This document shows positions 57,930 through 64,000 of a stretch of DNA of 64,000 nucleotides, piece by piece. Where the stretch lies: NCBI GenBank assembly GCA_022495995.1, contig JAFEMH010000923.1, forward strand, positions 434,001-498,000, given 5' to 3'. Source of the stretch: Adenophora triphylla var. japonica (lineage: Eukaryota; Streptophyta; Magnoliopsida; Asterales; Campanulaceae). Every line of letters begins with the position of its first letter. Position 1 is the first letter of the stretch. The notes beneath the pieces were generated by a model. That model searched no databases and was not told the origin of the DNA. It saw nothing but the letters and a program-made list of their open reading frames with translations. The position numbers and the translations under genes are program-made.

Positions 57930-58200
57930 AGTAGACATCTCAAATAATACATCTCACCACAACCTGGAGGAACAAAAAAAAATTCTGCCTATAGAAAAAC
58001 CTCTTTTCCTTGGGGTCCATTCACGTATATCAGATTTCCATACAAACTTCATTGGAAACCGTGAATACGTTAAATCTCGAGCTTCAGAATATTTCTTATT
58101 CGCTTCCATCCATCCCAAAAACATACTATGCACAATTAATTCTCGTTGAAGTATTGAGTCAATATTCTCCGAATTAGAGAAAATAACATTTTGTTCGTAG
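57930..58200 (-). pseudogene. Helitron helicase, upstream piece
   Basis: Minus-strand frame: FSNSENIDSILQRELIVHSM, then ARDLTYSRFPMKFVWKSDIR and RKRGFSIGRIFF, the segment that precedes LLNKVCG in Helitron helicases. It stops near 58200, where a copia gag/protease fragment is joined. The Rep (rolling-circle nuclease) domain is absent. Confidence 0.92.
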
Positions 58201-59009
58201 TAGAGGAGAGATGAGCGGAATGTGTGGAAGGCGGAGGAGGACGTCATTCATATACCCCGGAGTTAGCCGGAAGAGAATTGCTCCCGTGGAAAGATCCTTC
58301 ACGAAATATGAATTAGGTAAGAACGTAATTGAAGAGTTATTATCAACACAAAATTTGGAAATTGATATGATATTACGAGAGATAGATGGAACGTGAAGAA
58401 TATTTTTAAGATGAAGAGTAGTAGTGGGAGTAAGGAAAGAAGTAGAACCCGTATTGGAAATTTGGAGGCCCGAATCGTCACCGATAAGAAGCTCTATGGT
58501 GCCATCATATAGAGAGTGGTGTGTTAGGTTCTCAAGGTCATTAGTGGCGTGGTGTGTTGCACCACTGTCAAGGAGCCAGGCTGGGGGAGAGAGAGTAGTT
58601 GTGGTGGCAATATGAGCACTCGGGTTGGTAGGGTGGTGTGGTTTGGGAGGCTGACGGGAACCAGTAGGGTTGTTGGGGGGAGGGTTAGGAATCACAGCAA
58701 GTGGATATTGGGAACGGAAGATTGGGCATTGAGAAAGATAGTGTCCCGGAGTACGGCACCTTTGACACTTGCCTTTAAAGACAGCTTAAGGTCGAGGAAA
58801 GGAATGGTTGGAGGAGTATGGATTTGGGTGGGGTTTGGTGTGGGAAGGAGACCAGCAGAGGGGGAGTAATTTTCGGTGAAATTCCGAGGTGGTTTTTTGG
58901 CAAGGTAATTAACAGTGGCAGAAAATGGTGAGACAGATTTTGATTGGTGTTGGAGAGAAAGTTCTTTGTTAATTAACTTCTCATGAAGTTCATCAAACGA
59001 GATCGAAGT
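58201..59009 (-). pseudogene. Copia gag C-terminus and protease fragment
   Basis: Minus strand: ISFDELHEKLINKELSLQHQ (Gag, about 58940-59005), a CCHC knuckle CQRCRTPGHYLSQC (about 58735-58775, frameshifted), a proline-rich linker, then protease with WLLDSGATHHATND (about 58540-58585) and LKNILHVPSISRNIISISKF. One frame is open from about 58695 to 58174. Both ends are cut: at the left into Helitron sequence, at the right into an LTR. Confidence 0.88.
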
Positions 59010-59548
59010 TGTTTTGGTAGAAAAAACAATAAAGTTGAATCTTAACTTTGTTTAGTGTGTGGATTGAACAATAAGGAGGGAACTATGGAATTCGACTATA
59101 TGGAACAAAAGCAAGAAAAAGTAATAATGACACCACGATTTGTTAACGAGGAAAACCTTGGAGGTGACAACCTCTTTGGAAAAAACCCCGGGAGTTAGGT
59201 CTCCAACCTTAAAAGTTTCACTATGATGATTATGAGTACAACTTTGGAAGAGAATGGAGAGGATTACAATCAGTTCGTGCGTAGAGTGTGTGTGCGTCTG
59301 AGAGTTAGTGTGTTCCATCTCCATTTCCCCTTATATATAAATAAGTATGAAGGAGTCAAATACGGTTCCTACAATCTCGGGATATAAGCTTATCCTTTCA
59401 ACCTCCGTGAGACCAAGTCGCCCTAGCCGTTGAAGGTATGTTGAACGTGCTGGAGAATATCCCGCATTTCTTCTCTCTTAATTACTGGAAGATAAGAATA
59501 AATATATTAGGAAATATTAAATAAGTAAATATTAAAATAATACTTACA
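59010..59548 (-). repeat. LTR, 539 bp, next to the copia gag fragment
   Basis: On the minus strand it begins TGTAAGTATTATTTTAA and ends TTTTCTACCAAAACA, with a TATATATAAGGGG box at about 59325. It resembles, with many differences, the LTR that starts at 63732. No target duplication is visible (GAAGT against GTGGA). It may be the 5' LTR of the gag fragment after internal deletion, or a rearranged insertion. Confidence 0.7.
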
Positions 59549-59930
59549 GTGGAATGACATTTTAATATGCAGAATCAACTGAAGATGTCACCATGCTGAA
59601 AAATACCCACAACAATTTGTCCCCAAAAACATTTGGCTATGTAGGCAACTGAAGAGGCAAAATGTTTTTCTGTCCAATTAAATGCCCAACCGCCAGCTCT
59701 GCTTTGATGGGACGGTTTAGGGATACGTGGCGTCAATGGACGGTTGGGGAGAAGCGTTTGGAAAAGTAACTTTTTTGAAAAAAGAATCCTTTTTCTTTTT
59801 AATAACTGCTTGGATAAATAAACTTCTCCAAGCTTCTCTTTCACCCCTGTTACGGCGCCGTTCATCTTTCAAGGTAACATTTCTCCACTTCTCATCTTCC
59901 TCCATTGTTTATCTTTTTTCTTTCCTTTGT
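59549..59930. other. Leader of the Transposase_28-like gene
   Basis: No independent gene. It contains GC-balanced sequence and a CT-rich leader directly before the ATG at 59936. ORFs on the opposite strand look like shadows. Confidence 0.45.
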
Positions 59931-59935
59931 CAATC

Positions 59936-61684
59936 ATGGGTAGGACCAGGTGGTCCTCGACCAAATCTAAGAGTGTCCCAACCCCACAAGGCCCCAAAGA
60001 AATTAGTCTCGATGATTTCGTTTGCGAAAACCTTCTTGCAAAACCAGACGAAGAGACTTGCTTGTTCAGTGATTCCCAAATAGAGTCCATTAAACGACAA
60101 TGCTACTTCCCAAATGGTACAATTTTTCATCCTTTTTCCGTAAAGCTTAGGTCTGATTATGTTTCTCGCAAATGGATCTGTTTCTTCGAGTATCCCTTTC
60201 TTCTAGGGTTCAGCTACCCTTTTCCTTTGTTGGTTTCTGAGTTCTTCCAAAAGACCCAACTCGCTTATGCTCAATTGATGCCGATGGCTTGGCGAGTCTT
60301 TGCCTTTGTCATTAAAGTGAACCGAGAGAACGGATTAAACCTAGGGCTCCATGAAATTGCATATTCGTACGATCTTCAACTCTTTGGTTCCAAAAGATAT
60401 CTTTTTAGGAAGAGGTCAGGTAGGAGTTCCCTAATGAGCACCACATCATCTAGTGATAGGGGATGGAAAAATAGATTTTTCTTTGTTGATAGGGCATCTA
60501 TTGGAGAAGGAAATGAGATTTCAAGCGAGTGGAACAAGGGAGGTACTTAAATTCTTACTTTTGTGACTTCCTTTTCTTGAGACAAACTGAATTGTAATTG
60601 TTCTTGCTTTTATGCAGATATCGACTGGGGAGAACTGTTCCCACCTGCTGAAGACACTCTAACCAAGGTTGAAGAATTTTTCAGGCTCTCTCCAGACAAG
60701 AGATCTCCTAAGGGCTTATTGGAGGCATCTTTGACTGTCCCGGAAGACCAAAAGGCCTCCACCTCCGTTATTATGTCCACAGGTAAGTGTGTTATCCTCT
60801 CAGTTTAGTTTGTCAAACTGATGCACTATACTTATTGACAATCCTTCATATGTCAATGCAGTTTCCAAACCAGTCATCTCAGGATCGGACTTTGACCTCG
60901 ATGAAATTGAAGCCATGTTTGCTGTGCTCTACTGTGAAGATAGAGATGAAGCCTCCGCCCGCCCCTAAGAAGACCCCAACTTTGGATGATAGTGCAGGTA
61001 TTGGTTCCAGAGTAAAGAAGCGAAAGGCTAGTCAAGAGGAGGTAGTCGAAGTTGAAGATTCCTTTGATGGAATGCCAGTAGGAGATTTTAAGAAAAAATG
61101 CATGAGCTTTGCGACTGGGGTAAGATACTATTAATTGGATATTTACTAACGCAAAAGTTTTTATAAACATCTATTGATGTCGAGTTATTATTTTTCAGAC
61201 TGTAGGGTATGTGGAGGAGTTGGTGAAAGAAATTGAAATGCTAAAGAAGAAGTCCAAAGCTGACATCGCTTTGGTTAGGAAGGAGAAGATAGCGTTAGAA
61301 AACAAGGTGAAGGTACATGAGAAGACCCTGGAGCAACAAAGCAAGTCGTTGGGAGAGCAAGAACAAACAGTGAAGGACTTACTGAATAGTTTGGCTAAGA
61401 GTGAGGAGGATCATCAGAAAGAGATCACAGACGTGAAGAGTTCCTGCAAACTGGCTGCGGCAAAAACTGTTTCTCAATGCAAGATAAAAATGATGAAGGA
61501 GTATCAAGAAGGGAAGGCTGACACTTGGGATATCAACAGGGAGTGTGCCTATTTGTTTAAGTTGACCGGTGAAGTGATGGATGAGGGCGAGGTGTCGTCA
61601 AGCCCGTATGAAGCGATCGTTAAGGATGCACCAGTAGATGGAGAAGTTAACCCAAATGCAACACCTGCGGCAGAAGCCACCTAA
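59936..61684 (+). CDS. Intron-containing Transposase_28-like (putative gypsy-type transposon domain) ORF
   Basis: Four exons with GT-AG introns: 59936-60542, 60618-60782, 60862-61119, 61199-61684 (TAA). The exon 1 product has FFEYPFLLGFSYPFPLLVSE and YAQLMPMAWRVFAFVIKVN, the look of PF04195, a domain of unknown role found in plant transposon-associated proteins. Exon 4 encodes a lysine/glutamate-rich coiled coil (EELVKEIEMLKKKSKADIAL onward) and an acidic tail. Exon 3 contains one frame shift at about 60940-60965, so this copy may be damaged. It lies antisense to a Tat-like gypsy pol, where extra antisense ORFs are known in this lineage. Confidence 0.75.
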
Positions 61685-61699
61685 AAAAGAAGGTAAAAC

Positions 61700-62540
61700 A
61701 ACTTTGTTCTTGGTATTTTGATGATGTTACTGGGGTGGAATCCCTTAAAACAATTTTTATTTTCGTTTGGTTATGTAATGGGTCCATAAGGACCAAAAAC
61801 AATTTCCTTTATGTGTTGGGTTGGTCCAACACTTTTGCACTTTAAGTTTAGTAGTTTGGATGCTTTTTATGATAACTTTATGGTTTAATGATTTTCAAGC
61901 GTGTCAAGGCTTGCTATATTTTGGATAGAATTTTTCTTTGGATGATCCTTTGTTATGCTCATAAGGTGACATGATAGTATGTCAAAACGATAGGTACTTA
62001 AGATGACATGTATATGCCATAACCCGTAGATACTTTAGATGACACGTATATGTCATAACCATAAGAATAATACGTAAGATCAATCATTTAACTGAGTGGG
62101 AATGGGTAAGCTATATGAGTTTACCCATATAGGCCCACCCCACACCTCAATTAAAGAGATAACTTGCGCTCCAGGCGAAGGTGTGGGTAACCTAACATCT
62201 TTAGAAAGAGGTAATTAACTCTTTAAACCTTAGAAAGGATTGTGTACCTTTACTTAAGAAGATATGGCCAGTCTCTAACGGAGGAGAATTCGTTGTTCTT
62301 TGCGTGCTTTTGACATGCCCCCATGTAAATGTGTTAATACCTCATAAGACAAAAACATGTTAAAAACGGACGCCAACTAAGGTTGACGTCTCTCCACAAA
62401 GTACGTTAGCGACATCTTGATTTGTAAAGAATTAAAAAGGTACATAGGAAAAAAGAAAGGTTGCAAAAAATTAAAAGACGATCCATACCTGGAAAAGATG
62501 GGTTCATGGGGAATTTTGTTTAAATGTAATACCTTTTAAG
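61700..62540. other. Region between the antisense ORF and gypsy pol
   Basis: AT-rich with repeated ATGACATGTATATG words (about 61967-62060). It is probably the 3' untranslated part of the gypsy element or of the antisense gene. No ORF is supported. Confidence 0.45.
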
Positions 62541-62544
62541 ATGA

Positions 62545-63731
62545 ATGGCGTTCCAACTTCGCGGTATCATTTGGCCATCCAAGGTTGCCAGCGATATGCT
62601 CCTTTCCCGGCTTGTGCATCTATTAGGTAGGGTCCTTCCCATTTTGGGGCAAGCTTGCCTGCATTGGGCTCCTTTGTATTTTGGAATGCCTTTCGTAGGA
62701 CTAAGTCTCCTACTTGAAACCTTCTAATCCTTACGCTTTTGTTATAAGATCTGGCTACCCTTTGTTGATATGCTGCCATACGAACTTTGGTCATGTCCTC
62801 GCCCGTCCACGGTATCTAAGTCATGTATCAAGATATCTTTGTTATGTTCATACGTTAACAAACCGTATCTCGGCAAGAGGTACAAGGACTTCTTCTGGGA
62901 TAACTGATTCAGTTCCAAATACAAGTGAATAGGGGGTTTGACCAGTAGCGTTCTTAGATGTCGTTCTGTCAGCCCATAGAGCCATTGGTAATTCTTCCGC
63001 CCATCGTCCTTTCTTCCGGTTCCGCCTCTTTTTTAAGTTGCTTATGATTATTTTGTTGCTAGATTCTCGCTTGTCCATTGGCTTGAGGGTGAACAGTGAA
63101 GATGTCACCATCTTGACTCCCCAAGATATCAAGAAATCTTGGGTTCTCTTACTAATGAATTGAGAGCCGTTGTCACAAATTATTTCGAGGGTATTCCAAA
63201 TCGGCCGAATATGTTTCTTTTGATAAAAGATATAACTTCTTTGTCACGAACTTGTACATATGCCTCAGCTTCTACCCATTTAGAAAAGTAGTCTGTCATA
63301 GCCAATAGAAATACTCTTCCACCTGGTGCCATGGGCAATTTTTCTACTATGTCCATTCCCCAAACCATAAACGGCCATGGTGACAGGATAGGATGTAGTA
63401 GCTCAGCCGGTTGGTGCAGGATGTCCCCATGTCGTTGACAGGAATCACATTTCTTTGCGTAGTCGACAGCGTCTTTTCTCATTGTGGGCCAAAAATAGCC
63501 CATTCTAAGAGCCTTGGTATGTAGACTCCTGCCCCCGGTATGATTTCCACATTCTCCTTCGTGCAGCTCCTTGAGAACCTGATGGGCTCTATCTGCTTCT
63601 AGACATCTTAAGTAGTGACCTGCAGCAGATTTTCTAAACAAGAGGTTATCAATACGTAAATATTTAGATACTCTTACCCTGAATGCTCTAGCATTTTTCT
63701 CCTCAGCTGGGATCGTATCATCTAAGAGATA
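62545..63731 (-). pseudogene. Tat-like Ty3/gypsy integrase
   Basis: Minus strand, right to left: RAFRVRVSKYLRIDNLLFRK, the zinc-binding region (HEGECGNHTGGRSLHTKALR, KKCDSCQRHGD), integrase core (PWPFMVWGMDIVEKLPMAPG, LLAMTDYFSKWVEAEAY), then GRWAEELPMALWADRTT and TGQTPYSLVFGTESVIP, and the C-terminal FQVGDLVLRKAF / KWEGPYLI. The order and sequence fit the Tat/Athila branch. Frame breaks are near 63180, 62850 and 62800. The upstream part is interrupted by an LTR at 63732. Confidence 0.9.
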
Positions 63732-64000
63732 TGTTTTGGTAGAAAAAACAATAATGTCGAATCTTGACTTATGAAAGTGTATGGATTTAATAATAAGGAG
63801 GGGACTTTGGAATTTGATTAAATAGAACAAACGGATGCTAAAATGAAGAAACACAATCAAGGACACAACAATATAACGAGGAAAGCCCTTGAGTCAAATG
63901 ATCTCGCCGGCATAAAACCTCGGGAGGTTTTAGGTAACCTACCTAAAACCCAAAAATGTATTATTGATAGTTGAGTGATTACAAGTCGGATAGCATAAGA
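63732..64000 (-). mobile_element. LTR end inserted in the gypsy pol, running off the window
   Basis: Shares TGTTTTGGTAGAAAAAACAA and several later blocks (TAATAAGGAGGG, AACGAGGAAA, CTCGGGAGGTTTTAGGT) with 59010-59548. It interrupts gypsy pol just upstream of the integrase zinc region. The other end and any target duplication lie outside the window. Confidence 0.7.

Noticed and set aside
59010..59548. Simple solo LTR insertion in copia gag
   Set aside because: The flanks GAAGT and GTGGA do not match and the right flank is not gag, so a clean insertion is not supported.

Overview
The window looks like repeat-rich nuclear DNA of a flowering plant, probably a eudicot. It is AT-rich and densely nested with plant transposons: Ty1/copia and Ty3/gypsy LTR elements, CACTA, hAT, Stowaway-type MITEs, a Helitron helicase and a long-arm foldback element. 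Host coding sequence is sparse: two copies of a broken TPS-b-like terpene synthase, a broken DUF295 gene and a small C2H2 zinc-finger ORF. The terpene synthase resembles monoterpene synthases of mint-family plants, so Lamiaceae/Lamiales is a tentative guess.

Layout. 1-5302: unassigned AT-rich DNA holding a 3.5 kb non-autonomous CACTA element (TSD AAT), itself holding a Stowaway MITE and an hAT element (TSD ATGGTGGT). 5303-10193: a complete but decayed Ty3/gypsy element (TSD CAATT). 10314-14516: terpene synthase pseudogene copy 1 (minus strand), split by a 1.65 kb non-autonomous LTR element with an intact 233-codon ORF and by a solo LTR, and cut at its 5' side by a copia LTR. 15567-16350: a duplicated patch of 4045-4834. 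17428-21592: terpene synthase copy 2, in which the same LTR insertion is still a full two-LTR element. 21593-28297: copia element with two LTRs and a ruined interior. 28298-37205: two head-to-tail minus-strand copia interiors (SIRE-like and Tork/Tnt1-like) sharing one LTR between them. 37386-41646: DUF295 pseudogene split by a 3.5 kb foldback element. 42413-42610: C2H2 ORF. 43385-58200: one Helitron-type Pif1 helicase coding region (minus strand) opened by three later insertions with target-site duplications: an 8.1 kb CACTA element (TSD TCT), a 2.8 kb solo LTR (TSD ATAAT) and a 1.8 kb solo LTR (TSD AGTAG). 58201-64000: copia gag/protease piece, LTR, an intron-containing Transposase_28-like ORF antisense to a Tat-like Ty3/gypsy integrase, and a second related LTR.

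The target-site duplications allow a relative history to be read: the LTR insertion in the terpene synthase predates its segmental duplication, and the Helitron fragment predates the three elements inside it. No host gene is clearly functional except possibly the C2H2 ORF.

The two signals I consider most worth pursuing are these. (1) Short GC-rich self-complementary words occur in pairs or runs, about 19-24 or 31 bases apart, in the LTRs or leaders of at least six LTR-element families; some words are shared between otherwise unrelated families. (2) Two long hairpins and a 280 bp direct repeat bracket the transposase region of the 8.1 kb CACTA element. Both are read directly from sequence; their function is inference.
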